Notes: generated from the sequence alone by a model not told the origin. A DNA stretch of 64,000 nucleotides from Isoetes taiwanensis (GCA_021234155.1 JAJEKV010000031.1:2757055-2821054); one strand, 5' to 3'; shown: positions 49,501-61,759, numbered from the stretch's first letter. Translations and numbers: made by a program.

Positions 49501-50152
49501 ACCTCTATTATAGGTATATATGCCACGTGCGTTCCTTAGGTTGCCAAAAAACCCATTGTATACGACAGTTCCATATGAAAAACCCTTTGTATACGACTAC
49601 ATTATTTGTAAAAGAATGCAACCCATATCATATAATTACTTGCCCAAAACACTTTTACTTGTTCAACCCCTTCCATACATATACGATATCTCTATTATTC
49701 TATATATATGTAATATATATTATCATAGTCATATCATATTATCACAGAATCCCCAACAGTAGAAGCTCACCAAAAATGACGGACCCTTACAGTATGAATA
49801 CGAATCGAACACTGGCGTCACCACACTCCCTCTGGTATCCGTACGACATTCAAACTATAAAAACCTTATATTTTTCTTACTTATACGATACCAGAGAGGC
49901 AATAAAAAAACCCATTTGGTGCACTCACATGTTTCATACCCCATAATCTAGGTGAACCCCCCGGGGTTTGTTGGTGAAAACAGGTATGAGTTATTGAGTC
50001 ACATGCCAGATGTTTCATGCTATTCACATCTTGTCGTTTGTGCAAAAGTAGAGTTAATACCTGTTGTAGGTGAGCCATTAATGTATGAGCTGCCATTGGG
50101 ATCATACGAGCACATAATAGATTGTTTGCCATTCCTAGGATGGGTCCTATGA
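46575..50152 (+). pseudogene. Transposase-like gene (DFAENY / SDGCA / HGKGEHD family), disrupted
   Basis: Exons 46575-47516, 47580-48014, 48122-48897 and 48989-50152 (interrupted by a MITE at 49489-49965) are joined by GT-AG introns and total 944 codons. The N-terminus is basic and coiled (EKRRQQRIRKREREKLALER). Exon 2 is Cys-rich (GASCRCKCAICGPGPTC, CLQMDCGDCGLKAFLKC), suggesting zinc binding. Exon 3 holds VIDFAENYTF (Asp 48350), VFWSDGCASQFKSS (Asp 48624) and SSHGKGEHDGAGAVIKR (Glu 48743), a D-x91-D-x39-E spacing like RNase H-fold transposases. The same motifs occur in uncharacterised proteins of other eukaryotes I have seen. One in-frame TGA at 47424 and the MITE inactivate this copy; otherwise the frame is clean, so decay is recent. 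The start codon is uncertain. Confidence 0.7.
49489..49965. mobile_element. MITE, 477 bp, inserted in the transposase-like exon
   Basis: Ends CCCGGGGGATTCACCT and (complement) CCCGGGGGGTTCACCT. A perfect 8-bp duplication, GTTTGTTG, lies at 49481-49488 and 49966-49973. The coding frame reads KYYKFV up to the insertion and continues GENRYELL after the second duplication. It is related to the MITE at 45973 but about 220 bp longer. Confidence 0.9.
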
Positions 50153-50619
50153 TAGGCATATACTGGCCAAAGTGAAGTGGTGTTCTCATTGAGCTTTGTA
50201 AATATCGTTGAGTACAAATTGATTCCCCAGCGGGGTATCATTTTTGAAAAACACTTGAAATCTGCATGCTCCGAACTAGACAATCATCGAGAGCATGAGA
50301 AACTAGGGATACAAGATAAAAAATGATATATCCACCGCATTGTCCATACAAAATGTGGGAAATGTGATGATTGCTTCTCATCGGGATGAAAAACCCCGCC
50401 CTTTCGGGTTTTCGAGGAAAACCCTAATGAGAAACAATCGCCAACACTCTTGAAGAATGCCCCTAGCATGCGTTCGCCGAGATGATGACGTTGACAACTG
50501 AAAGACCTGCAGGAAAATGACCTGCAATGGAATTTGAAAAGGAGAATAACCCGTTAGAAAGTTAGAAGTTTCAAGCATAAGCCTGTGCCAAAGTGCAAAA
50601 ATCAAGAATATAATAGCAC

Positions 50620-50837
50620 TCGGAGGCTCCAGGGCCACGCCGAGGAAGAAACAACAGCCGACCAATCGGGAACCATCCACGGAAAACCATCGCGGGAATC
50701 AACCGATTAGTGCTGTCTCGGAGGCTACAGCACCACGCCGAGAAAAAATGAAATAACAAGTACTCTCGGAGGCTACAGCGCCACGCCGAGAAAGAACGAT
50801 AAGTATGCCTCGGAGGCTACTATGCCACGCCGAGAAA
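50620..50837. repeat. Four hairpin units TCTCGG...CCGAGA
   Basis: Units start near 50620, 50716, 50764 and 50811. Each has CTCGGAGGCT, then C/T-A-rich variation, then CCACGCCGAG. The arms CTCGG and CCGAG pair within each unit, giving a row of small hairpins about 45-95 bp apart. Confidence 0.75.
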
Positions 50838-51083
50838 ACATGAATAATACACTTAAAGAATATAGAAACAAACGGAACGATTGCCACCATCAAGTGCAGA
50901 CAATCCACAAAGGGAGGGAGGGTGAGGGAAACTGATAGGATAGAGAAGAAGGAGAAATCTAGCTCAAGAGAACGCCGATGATAGAACAATGAAGAGAGGC
51001 TGAATAAATAGGAGGAGTGACAAAGGGACGTCCTAGAACCGTGGCATTCCTAGGATGGGTCCTATGATAGGCATATACTGGCC

Positions 51084-54000
51084 GATAGAAGAGGAACAAA
51101 CTCAAAAAACTACTCAGCATGGAGACTGAAAAGAAGAGAAGCTAAAGAGGAATATAGTATAAAGAAAGGGAGAAACGAGTCTACAAGGGTCACTGGAAAA
51201 GAATGCACATATAAGGCTGATGGGACAGCGGAACAAAATGGTTCTAAAAATTGCAACAACAAAGGCACAAGAACAGACAGAACATCGAAAAGTCGATGGG
51301 AGGAATGACGAGTGAAGAAGAACACATAGAAAGGAAGAACATAATACGCTAGAAAAGGAGCCAGGTACGTGGAAGCCAGAACGGATAGTGGCATGGGAAA
51401 CAAGGCGACTAAGAAAACAGGCAAATGAAGCAAAGTAAAAAAGGTCAGAATAAAAGAGAGTGGAAAAGAAAAAGGAGAAGGTGGAAGGAGACAAAACTCA
51501 GCAGGAAAAGCGGGCGGAGAAAAGGAAACAGTAACGAACAAACAATGAAAAAACACACACGGAGCAAATGAATACATGGAATAAAAAGAAGGATAGAAAC
51601 ACGAACCAACAAGGAACTAAAAGAGCAAAAAGAAGTCAACAAAAAGAAAAATGGTAGAATAGGATGGCTAGAATACACAGGCAAATGGGACAAACACAAA
51701 GGCTGAGCAAGGCTATGGAGTAACCGAGATAATTAGAGCCGTCGAAAGAACAAAAAGGAAGAGAATAACGGGGGGCAACAAAGCAAAATAGAGAATAGAT
51801 TAAAGGAGCAAATAAGAAAAACGAGGCGAAGAAGAGGGGACAAGAAGCGAAAGAAGAAACAACCGAATGGGTCAAATGAAAAAAAAAAAAAGCAGATATG
51901 ACCAAGGGACAAGAGAGAAAACGTAAAAAGAGACAATGGAGAAAATGTAACAAAACCATAGAGTTATCAAACATAAGATAGATAGATAGATAGATAGATA
52001 GTAGTTTTAAATAGATAGATAGTAGTTTTAAGATAGATAGATAGTAGTTTTAAGATAAGATAGATAGTAGTTGTTAACATAAGATAGATAGATAGAACTA
52101 GGCAGGAAAATGGAAAAAATAAGGCCTACGATGCTAAACTAAAAACATGGTAAAGAGTCAAATAAAGGCAAAAAGGAAACAAATAGGAAACCATGGAACA
52201 ACTGATACCAAACTATGACAACAAAAGAAGAAGGTGACAATGCAACAACTCAGAAGTGACCAAGGGTATCAAAACCAAGGGCAAACAAGAAAATGGAGCA
52301 AACACAGGTGACAATGTGCATGATAGATAGATAACGTCACGCAACAAGAAAGAAATGAATTAAGCAATAACTTGAAAGCTCATGAAAAAACAATAGATTG
52401 AAAGTTGACATTACAAAAAGGAGGTCAAATGGGAGAAATAGGGTACGAATAAAAAAGGCCAAACAAGAAGGCATGTGATATATAGAGAAACAAAGGACCT
52501 AAAGGCACAAAGCACATGGAAACCAAGAATAATAGATAGACAGATAGTATTTAATATCACGCCATGGAATGAACAGACGGGACTAGCAAACAAACTGAGA
52601 CTAATGAAACAACAACGAGCGGAAGGACTAAACTAACAAACAAGTTCGAGAAAAGACAAAAAACTAGAATAAGGACATTAAGCAGCAAAATGGAGTAACC
52701 TAGAGCGAAGGACAAGTGACATAAAAAGACGAAGTATAATAACAGGATGCAAAAGCCGCCGCATGAAACAACCAAAACAAGGATATTAACGAAGCTAGAG
52801 GGACCATCATAGAACAAAAAATATTAAGGAAAACCTATCTATGTGAAGCTCAGCATCCTGAAGCAAGGGATAAATGGATTACAGGGGCTATCGCATACAA
52901 AGAGGTCAAAAGAACTTAAGAAAAACCAAGAGCAAATGTAAGCAAAGACATGAAGGGACAACGGTCTAACAAAGTCGACTGGATGAAAAGGGGCAACCCA
53001 AAGAAAGGACCAAATTAGAATACATATGACCAACTACACGAACTCTATATAACTTGCACAGAGCGAGACATCGGAGTAAGGACCAACCATTAAGAGGATC
53101 AGAAACAGAAGAGCAAAGGAATACAAATCCATCGATATCACAAAAGTTACTAGAGAAATTCACGAACGTGGAAACAACGAAAACATGTGGAAACCTAGAC
53201 GCGTGAGACCATAGAGAGGATCAGAAATAGAAGAGCAATGACGGAATACAAATTCATCGATATCACAAAAGTTACAAGAGAAGTGGTTGAGGTAACTCCA
53301 GATGTACACATAGATGTAGGATGATAGAAACCACAAAGTCTACGAACAATATGCAGGATATCCCAAATAAGCATCCAGTGATCAAATAAAACAAATGAGC
53401 TATAAAGGATACCAACTAAAAAATGGATTTAACACCCGCACATATCTAAAGAAGAAAAATACATCAGATGAAAATCATATAGGCACATGTAAAAAGCCTA
53501 AGGACCACAAACAACTATGTAGTACAAGTGTTATCTACCAAATGCACCTGACCAAAAAATGCATCAAACATACTATATAGAATATCGAAGACCAAGGAAA
53601 CTACCTGAAATAGAATAGAATAGACAACTAGACTAATGTCTCCAGAATAGACGAGATGACAATATTTGATGTAAACAGCACCCATCCATCTACGTAGAAC
53701 ATCATATACAAAACATAGAGCAAAAAATGATGGCACAGAGAACCAAACCCCAGATAGATTTCGGATATAAATGAAGAATGAGACACTGTACTAACAAATA
53801 AACAAGTTCCCTTGAAAGCAACCATAAATGAGAACAATATATAGAGATATAGCACGCGATAGCGAGAATGACTAATAAAAATAATAAGAAAACCGAACCT
53901 GTAGTCGCAAATTATCCAAAGATCATAAAGTACCGACTGCTTGATGGAGGAATCGTATGACTCATGAGGCGGCCTTGAGCCGATATCAAAAAGGCGAAAC

Positions 54001-54930
54001 GAAAAAGCAAATGTTCCATGCGTGACAAATAGGAAAAAATGTCCAAAAGGCAATAAACTCAAACTTGCATCTAGGCCACATCCAGGAATGAAAGATGACA
54101 TATGTTCAGTGGGGAACTCGAATCTGAAGAAAAATGAACAGTCGCAGAAGCTACAAACCGCAGGGCCTATTTACCGCATGAGCAATGGCACTTGCTTGTG
54201 TATATCGGCCAACATAAGGTCACATGATAAGTAGGATCAAAAGAGTAATAGCCCATGGAACCAATACGACAAAAATGAAATTAAAGGGATAAATTTCAAG
54301 GAATAGACGCGACAAGAAACCAATAGAACTAAGGAAGCAATAACAAATGGACGAAACGAAATTATGGTTGAAAAAAGCGAGCTATACGACACCCATGGAA
54401 CAAATCGTATGCAAAGGAGACTGGAAGGAACAAAGTGGCCGCTATGCATATAGATAGATAGATAGATAGTATTTTAACGTCACGCCACTAGGCAGCAATA
54501 AGGGACCAATATAGATAGTATAGAACCGCTAAGGGAATCTTCAAACTTGAACAAGAGCTTCCAACAATGGGACCATTTAACTGACCTAAGATGGACTTGA
54601 AAAAATAAAAGCATCTTGACACAATGCGTTGATAGCAAGGAATGAAAGGATTCCAACTTAGATCTATGGAGCCAACCCTTGCAACTCCACCAACAACGAA
54701 AACACACAAAAATTCTCAAATGACTTAGTTAACTACAAGCCGTGCGTGATAGAAGAAGTGAAAGAACTAACAATGTGAAAATGACAAAAACCACATGTTA
54801 CGAACCGAACAAATATAGACGTCGTATAATCGATAAACATTGTCTGGGGTGTGCTTCGCCAGGTCAACAAAGCATGAAGAAAAAAGCAACGCCGTTGGAC
54901 CTGGAAGAGACTGCCCCACTAATCATATGA
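51084..54930. other. Purine-biased strand, ~3.8 kb, with GATA microsatellites
   Basis: The + strand is strongly enriched in A and G and poor in T, as seen by eye over almost the whole stretch. (GATA)n tracts lie at about 51977-52110, 52321, 52530 and 54450. Several end in TATTTTAACGTCACG or a shorter variant. The long - strand frames are rich in Phe, Ser and Leu as a consequence and have no domain. I see no gene. Confidence 0.55.
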
Positions 54931-56428
54931 GATGAGAATAACAATTGGGAAAGAGTGCCACCGACAACCCAAGGCCACAATAGGAATTTAAAGGGAAACT
55001 GGACCCTGGTATCCAGGGTAGAAAAATGAAAATGGAAATACTGGGTCCCGGTATCCCGACATGCTGAACCTGCGAAGCTATAGTCAGAAGAAGTAGGCGG
55101 TGGAGGCCGTAAGCTCCCCGAATCTGTCTAGACAGGCAAAAGCATGGCCTCCCTGGTCTTTCAGAGCAAGAGGGATTCGACACCAAAGGGGCAGAATCGA
55201 TACAGGCTCCGACTCAATCAGGCTGGGATTCGACACCAAAGGGGATGAATCGATACAGACGAAACAAAGACACAGAACTGGTGGACTTATTAGATGAAAC
55301 CCAATCTCTATACTAGTTAAGACCGCCACCAACATGCAAGGGGCTTAAATCAATCCAACGAATCAGAGAATGAAACTGATGATTAAAACTTACTGGAACA
55401 ACTCCATGGGACAGGGGAAAGCTTGATGAGCAGCAGAGAGTTTTGAGGACATGTGCCTATGCCAAATCCGGATGGAGGTGCACGAGGATCCTTAAAGCAG
55501 GATCCGTCAGGCCATGGCATCCGTTCTGCGAGCCAACCAAAACCTGTGTTCTGCCATCATATATCACAATGAAAAATTAACAAATAACACAGTTTGGAAA
55601 TCTAACAGCGATCAAATAACTGAGCAGGGTTAGCATCCCTGATGTACCACCTGATTCAGAAGCAAAAAACGATGAAAGGATGCTGAAATAGAAAGGAAAA
55701 GCTGAGGATGAGCTCTATGCTAACATATGCAGCCACCGACAGAGTAAACGGCACCACCCAGACCAATTTTTATCTCTGTGGCTAAACCAAACCCATCTAA
55801 AGACATAGCTTTCATGAATCTGATATGAATTTACAAGGATGAATTCTTATAACTTATGGACCGACACTATCTAAAGACCCAACTGGACTCTATGGCTTCC
55901 AGAGAAGAGTCGTCTCCTGCGCTCAAGCCTGGCCATGACCCCTGCAAACACATAATCGATCGACCAACATCCTATAGTTCCTGAATCTGCACAGGGATCC
56001 GACTAGTTTCAATGGGGCCAGAAATACCAAAATGAGTCTAGTTTGGTCGTATTCTTAGCGGAACCATCTCTGCCCCAATCCAGCCGAAAAAACCCTTCTC
56101 CGATGGAACCCCGGCTGCCGCTGCAAGGTACTGAATCCAGGCGAAAAAGTACTATACTTTGAGCATGCGGAAACCAAATCCTAATCCTGGTTATCAAACA
56201 ACCACCGTTAGAACCGAAGCCAATCAAATGTGCATACCTCACCGACGAGGTTAGGCAGCTGGAAACAGACTGAGGCTTGATAGAGCGCAAACTCCGATCA
56301 TCCAATGAGAAGAGTACTGACAAAGGAGAAAACGGAAACTGCCAGATCTCAAAAGATAAAAGAGCTACTCGAACCGCAAATCCAATCTGGTAAGCAGAGC
56401 AGAGCAAGAAGAATGAAATTGGTAGGAC
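54931..56428. other. Spacer inside the 17-kb element
   Basis: A direct repeat GGGATTCGACACCAAAGGGG followed by AATCGATACAG occurs at about 55169 and 55222. CCTGGTATCC and CCCGGTATCC lie near 55005 and 55046. No gene is recognised; a 132-codon - strand frame at 56009-56407 has no known domain. Confidence 0.35.
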
Positions 56429-56548
56429 AAACTGATAGGATAGAGAAGAAGGAGAAATCTAGCTCAAGAGAATGCCGATGATAGAACAATGAAGAGAGGC
56501 TGAATAAATAGGAGGAGTGACAAAGGGACGTCCCCATCCAAGGAATGT

Positions 56549-56576
56549 CGGTTCTATTGCTGTCGCAATAGAACCG
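56549..56576. other. Perfect 12-bp hairpin
   Basis: CGGTTCTATTGC, loop TGTC, GCAATAGAACCG. It lies between segment B and the basic open frame. Confidence 0.8.
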
Positions 56577-56596
56577 TGGCATTGCCTGAATCTGAA

Positions 56597-56803
56597 ATGC
56601 TGGCAAGCAGTAAGACTAATACATCTTTGAAGGAAAAGAAGCAAAAGCAGATTTTGGATGCTGTCAGGAAGAAGGTACAGGCCAGAAAGAAGAATTCAAA
56701 GCAGGCTATAGGAAAAACGAAGCCCGCTGCACGAAAAAGAAAGCCTTCAGGAAATTCAAAGGATAGGAAGATGCCAAAACGAAGAAAAGGAAGATGCGAG
56801 TGA
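56597..56803 (+). CDS. Short Lys/Arg-rich frame, possible 3' exon of the transposase-like gene
   Basis: From ATG 56597 the frame gives 68 residues very rich in Lys and Arg (SLKEKKQKQILDAVRKKVQ, ARKRKPSG, KMPKRRKGRCE), like a nuclear-localising or DNA-binding tail. It is open a little upstream of the ATG. Its strand matches the disrupted transposase-like gene. The intervening 6.4 kb carries duplication traces, so it may once have been that gene's last exon. This link is inference; it could also be an independent small frame. Confidence 0.35.
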   Translation: MLASSKTNTSLKEKKQKQILDAVRKKVQARKKNSKQAIGKTKPAARKRKPSGNSKDRKMPKRRKGRCE

Positions 56804-58929
56804 ATGGAAGGGCTTGGAGTTATGAAGTTACTGTTTTGTAGCAGAATTTTTGTGCCATGTGTTGCTGCTGTAGCTTCTGTTAGTGGCAGAGCACATGGTG
56901 ATGGAACAACCATCAGGATGCTTTGTATCAAATAGATTTCTTTCTAGATTCTTTGGAATGGGGACTTGATAATGCTTGCAAGTTGCAGTGGTTGCACAAC
57001 AGCAACGTGGTTGCACAACATGTTCTTGTTTATGATGCCACCAGCCCTTCTGTTTATGGGTTGGTAGCAGAATTGCAGATCTCATAAGAATCTCAAAACA
57101 TTGCTCTGGAGAAATGCATGAAAGCTTAAGTGTACAATGATCAATGAGAGGTTCATTTAAAGTTTAGCATTAAACCATTTATTGTCTTGATGTTTCTATG
57201 ATTGTCCAAGGCCTGCCCTGCAAGTCATACTAGGGCAGGAAGCTTGCTTTGCCATTGTTGAAATCATTTATCTGAAAAAAGAAGCAGAATGTAGAGAGAA
57301 ATCATTTTTACAGTGTGCTGAACCATTTTGTACATAATATTTCTTGAATAATGTCTTTATTGCTGGATCAACATTTGATCCGCTTTTGAGAAATTTGGTT
57401 GCTGGCTTTTATCTCATGCCAGCTTGTTTGACTCACCATTTGATAAAGTTTTCAAAGAAAAAGAAGTATGGTTTTATTGGACTCCAGAATGATGTGCCAG
57501 CTACTTTTGCAGAGTATTTTTAAAGGGGTATACGAGGCATCAAAGTATTAAGGTAAGCAGGAGCTCTTCCCCTGTATTTCTCTAGTGGAGTTCCAGTTCT
57601 CTAAGAAAGCAACAATTACTGAATTCTGAAGTCTACTAAGATATGTGAAGTGGGATTTCAGTTTGAAACTATTTGAGTATTGGCAATGCTTCTCATGGAT
57701 ACGTTTGACAATGATTGCCTTCCGTGACTTGTTAAGCAGTAACGTCATTTAATGCTGTTGGTTTTGATTAGGCAGAATGTACCTTCTTTGGCTTGACATG
57801 TTGTGAAGTCCAAACGGGCACAAATGATGCATTATGAACTGGTTTGAGTTTTTTGAAACTTGGAATATGCAAGCTGCTTAAATTTGATCCAGTTTTGCAT
57901 GTATGATATTTGTGGTTGGGATTTGCCTATGTGAATTCAGCTTTTTGAACACACTCATAAAGGAAAATAAGCGTATTTAGAACAAAAAGTGAAGTAGAAC
58001 GTGATATAAAGTATGTTTTTTTGCATTTATCATATGACTTATGTTGGCAAAGAGAATTTTCATATGATTGATTTCGGCAGGCTTTATTAAGTCAAATGGT
58101 GAAAAAAGTATATGTGGCATGTTGGCTTGAAGATCTAATTTGGTATTTGTAGCAATATGTTGAAGGTTGAAGTACACTTAGTATGCCTTCGTGACAGCAG
58201 AAATGTTGATTGCATGCCTATGGTGTTGCAAGGTTTTGTTGGTGTAGCCATCATATGCAGGGTCTAAGTAATTTTGAGGGAGTAGATAATTGTGTGGACA
58301 CCATAACTCCATGGTTTTGTCACATGATGATGAGTCCTGCTTTTCACCAATTAGTCTAATTCCAAAAGTGATAGTCTAATTCCATGAGTATCATTTAGCT
58401 TCGCTTAATCAAACTCCAGGTAATTTATAAAGTTCTACTAAGCATTATTGGTAATGAGAAGATAATAACGGTTATGAGAGTTCTCATATGACACACATGG
58501 TAAAAGAAGGAAAAAGGGAACCATAAAAAGTATATCTAATTGTGGTTCTGCCATCAGTATTCTTAAATGCTTAGACATCAACTGACTTCATACTTAGAGG
58601 AGTATTTCATAGAGGACTAATATTTCATATGGCAGAGGAGTATTGCATAAAGGCTATAAATGTACATGAAGCAGTGGAAATACTTTAATGTCATCTGATC
58701 AGTTAGCATCAAGTTTGCAGTGAAACTCAAAAATGGATTCCACAGAAAACAGAACAAGTACAAGTACACAGAACAAGTACACAAAACAAGTAACATATTT
58801 ATAACACTGGTTTTTTACAGAAGTACTTGAAGTAACAAAATCTGGGCTGTCATGATATAACTGCCACAAAATTTCTGTCTATCCAATCCCACAAAAATAT
58901 CTGTCTATGTAATGCCACAAATTTTCTGT
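56804..58929. other. Convergent intergenic spacer, nothing recognised
   Basis: The stretch lies between the two convergent genes of the element. AT-rich, with short frames only. ACAGAACAAGTAC-like short repeats occur near 58750-58790, and AAATTTTCTGTCTATCTAATGCC-like short repeats near 58864-58942. Confidence 0.4.
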
Positions 58930-61579
58930 CTATCTAATGCCAACAAACTGCTGCAAAGTAATGTCATCGTCATCTTCTGTTTCAGAATCTTCTTCAGCTA
59001 TTTTACGGTCCTCCTTTGCTACTGGAGATTGAACTTCATTCTGCTCGTTCGTTGTTGATGGTATAGCATTTGGAACACCTTTTTTCTGAAAACCTACAGA
59101 GTTGAGATCAATAACCAAACAAACCTGCTCATTGAAGGCATTGCTCGGCATGCCTGGGAACCAAAGGTTTGTAATCCCTGTTGAATCCCAAGACTCACAT
59201 TGTTGACTCGAATCTGTAGCTGCCAAATTACACCATTTTAGAAGATATTACCATTTATTTGAACCAAGTAAAGAAACTGAAAGATCTTACCTTTGGATTC
59301 AATGGTGTGTGTGGTGGCCTCCACTTCAACCTGAGCATCTTCCTTCTGGGCCTCCACTTCAGTAGTTTGAGCATCTTCCTTCTGACCCGTGGTTGTATCT
59401 TCATTCTGACAAGTGGTTGCATCTACTTTCTTATCTTTAGCAGATGGAGCTTTATATTTTCCAGCAGATTCTACAACCTCAGCAGATCCAACAGTATCAG
59501 CAAAAGTCAAAACATTCTTAGCAGATCGAACATTAGTATTTTTGGAAGATCCCAAATCCTTAGTTGATCCCGATGAATTATCTACACAGTTTGTCCCTGC
59601 AATCTTGTTCTTCTTGGATGAGGAGGCTTTTTTCCTTGCATTCTTTGGTGGATTCTTGCATTCAAGTTTTCTCTTCCCACTCGTCTTCTTCGTGGGAACT
59701 TCGACTTGTATCCCTTCAGCACATATCAAATGGTTACCATCTACTTCATTAATTGAACCTCTGATGCAGGAAATGCACACAATATATACCTGATTGAATA
59801 ATCTCCACCTCGGGGTCAGGCTCTAATAATTCTACACGTACATGCCTCCTAGTCAGTGTGAAATAAGAAATCAAAAGCAAGCAAAGAAATAAATGGAACT
59901 CACTTTTTGATGGGCTTGCCATCGACCTCGTAACTCTTCTTTTCACTTGCAATTTAGTGGATTTGATGTTCACAACTTCCACGTTTTCCTCATATTCGAT
60001 CTGGTGATGGGACCTATCAAATGGTTTATGGACATCTAATTCTAAATTGAAACTCAATTGCAAGAAATGAACAAAATAAACACCTGATTCATTAATCTCC
60101 ACCTCGGGGTCACGCTCTAATCTCTCTACAAAAAAATGACTCCTAGTTAATATGAGAATAATAACTCAAAAGAAAGCAAAGAAAAATTAAACTCACTTTT
60201 TGATGGGCTTGTCATCGATCTTGTTAATCTTCTTTTCACTTGCAATTTAGTGGGTTTGTCGTTCACAACTTCTACATCTTCCTCATCTGAAATTGGATCA
60301 GAGCCTTCAGTGCTATTATCATCTTCCTGCTTGCCATTGTCTGGTTTGAATTCAAGGTAGCCCAACTCTTGGTATAAATCAGCAGGCAGATCTTCTTTGC
60401 ACACTATGCAATGCATGTTTTCAATGCATAGCTGAAAACAAAATAAGTGGAACTTATGTCCACAATGCAAACGCACTTGCAAGTCAAAAGTCTTACTAAA
60501 AGCCAAGCTACATACTTCACAACCAGATGCCCTATCTACCTGTGTCCAAATACCAGCAGTAGGCCTAATTACTGACTCATGCAAGAAAGAATCCTTTAAA
60601 TGTTTTAGGTTGCATTTCCTAGTCTCCAAGTCTTCTAATGATTCTTTTGTCATTTCAAGAGACAACTTAATTTTGCTGATATCATACTCAAGAGAAGACC
60701 TATTATCAGCATCTTTTTTCTGCTGTAAAACAGTTAGTAATGAAAGGCCATATGTATTCTCTTCTTGCTCCAACATCTTCAATGCAATTGTCTCATCTGG
60801 GCATACCTCCTTCAAATCATGAAACTTAGTTCTAGTTTCAGTAATGAGTTTAGATAGAGTTGCTGTCATACGATCATAACCAGCAAGTTCTCCATTGCTC
60901 TCGACCATCTGCATCTCCTTTGCTTTTAAGTCTTGCTCCAAAGCTGACATCTCAGACTGCAAGTCATGCTGGTTAGTTTCCAAAGTACAAATTGCAGCTG
61001 CTACATTACTTAACCCCAACTCCTCAATTGTAGTTCTTTTCTTGTTATTCCTTTTAGAGATTTGTAAACTGGCCCACGCAAATCTTGCCCAATCAAGCTT
61101 GTAGCTACCAGGGTTAGCAAGAGCCCTTTTAGTATGTTGCCAAGCAAAACCCCTAGCAAAGATAGTCCCAGCTTCATTATTCTTCAATCCAAATTGGTAA
61201 ACCCTATGCACCAAATTCTGAAGCTCGTCATGGAATTCAGGTCTCACCTTATATAATTTGATTTTCATTCTTATCAATTGATTAGTCCACACAGTAAGGA
61301 AATCCGACATGGGACAGTCATCCCAAGAAAGTGATGAAGGATCTCTACCTTCATTAGGCAAACCCCTGTACAAGTGAAACTCCAACTCAGAGGTCGCAAT
61401 CTTCATAGCCGCCGTCTGTGGGAAAGCCTTAGGGTTACCTCTGCTGGATACAGAGTTGCGCTTAAAATCAATGGAAAAAAAAGACTAAACCATACCTTTT
61501 CTGGACAAGACATTTCATGATTGCGCTGCAAAAGATCTGGGGGTTCAGTACCTTCCATCGGGTCCTCGTCGTTCATCAT
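58930..61579 (-). CDS. Coiled-coil RING-H2-like protein, element gene 2
   Basis: Seven exons, 61579-61496, 61415-60197, 60125-60084, 60041-59904, 59831-59790, 59758-59291 and 59219-58930, join with consistent phases to 760 residues. An N-terminal helical domain of unknown family (SDFLTVWTNQLIRMKIKLYK, FARGFAWQHTKRALANPG) is followed by a long coiled coil, then CEVC...LHCGHKFHLFCF...CIVC, a C-C-C-H-H-C-C-C set as in RING-H2 ubiquitin ligases. Exons 2-end/3 and 4/5 are a tandem duplication (KLQVKRRLTRSMTSPSK and KLQVKRRVTRSMASPSK; RLERDPEVEI and LLEPDPEVEI). The tail is Lys-rich, then acidic (EDSETEDDDD). No lesion is seen. A role in transposition or in host interaction is inference. Confidence 0.75.
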
Positions 61580-61759
61580 GGTGCTTGAACGATCGCCCTC
61601 GACAAATGTCGGAGTTTCGAAAATGGCAAATGGAGCGGGAAAGTAACAAGAAAGGGTTCATGGGGTTTGACGGGTAAAAGATTCCCTTAAAACTTCACAA
61701 CTTCATTGAAAAAAAACTTAGGGGTGCGGTGCTGATGGGGTGCTTGACGGACGCGAAAT

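Larger units (their letters stand above)
50130..56583. repeat. Segmental duplication traces flanking the purine-rich block
   Basis: Segment A (39 bp, from CATTCCTAGGATGGGTCC to TACTGGCC) occurs at 50130-50168, over the transposase stop codon, and again at 51045-51083. Segment B (105 bp) occurs at 50929-51033 and 56429-56533 with one mismatch. TAGAACCGTGGCATT follows both B copies (51034-51048 directly; 56569-56583 after a 35-bp hairpin region). The order A-X1-B-A-X2-B suggests a tandem duplication joined at GGCATT/CCATT microhomology, followed by large change of the spacer. Confidence 0.65.

Noticed and set aside
51110-54110. Several - strand frames of 80-157 codons rich in Phe, Ser, Leu and Cys that look like membrane proteins
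   Set aside because: They result from the purine bias of the + strand. They have no domain order, overlap each other in different frames and lack splice context.
50929-56533. The 105-bp repeats exactly 5500 bp apart as LTRs of a retrotransposon
   Set aside because: They lack TG..CA ends, primer-binding and polypurine sites, and no gag or pol sequence lies between. The neighbouring duplicated segment A fits a segmental duplication better.
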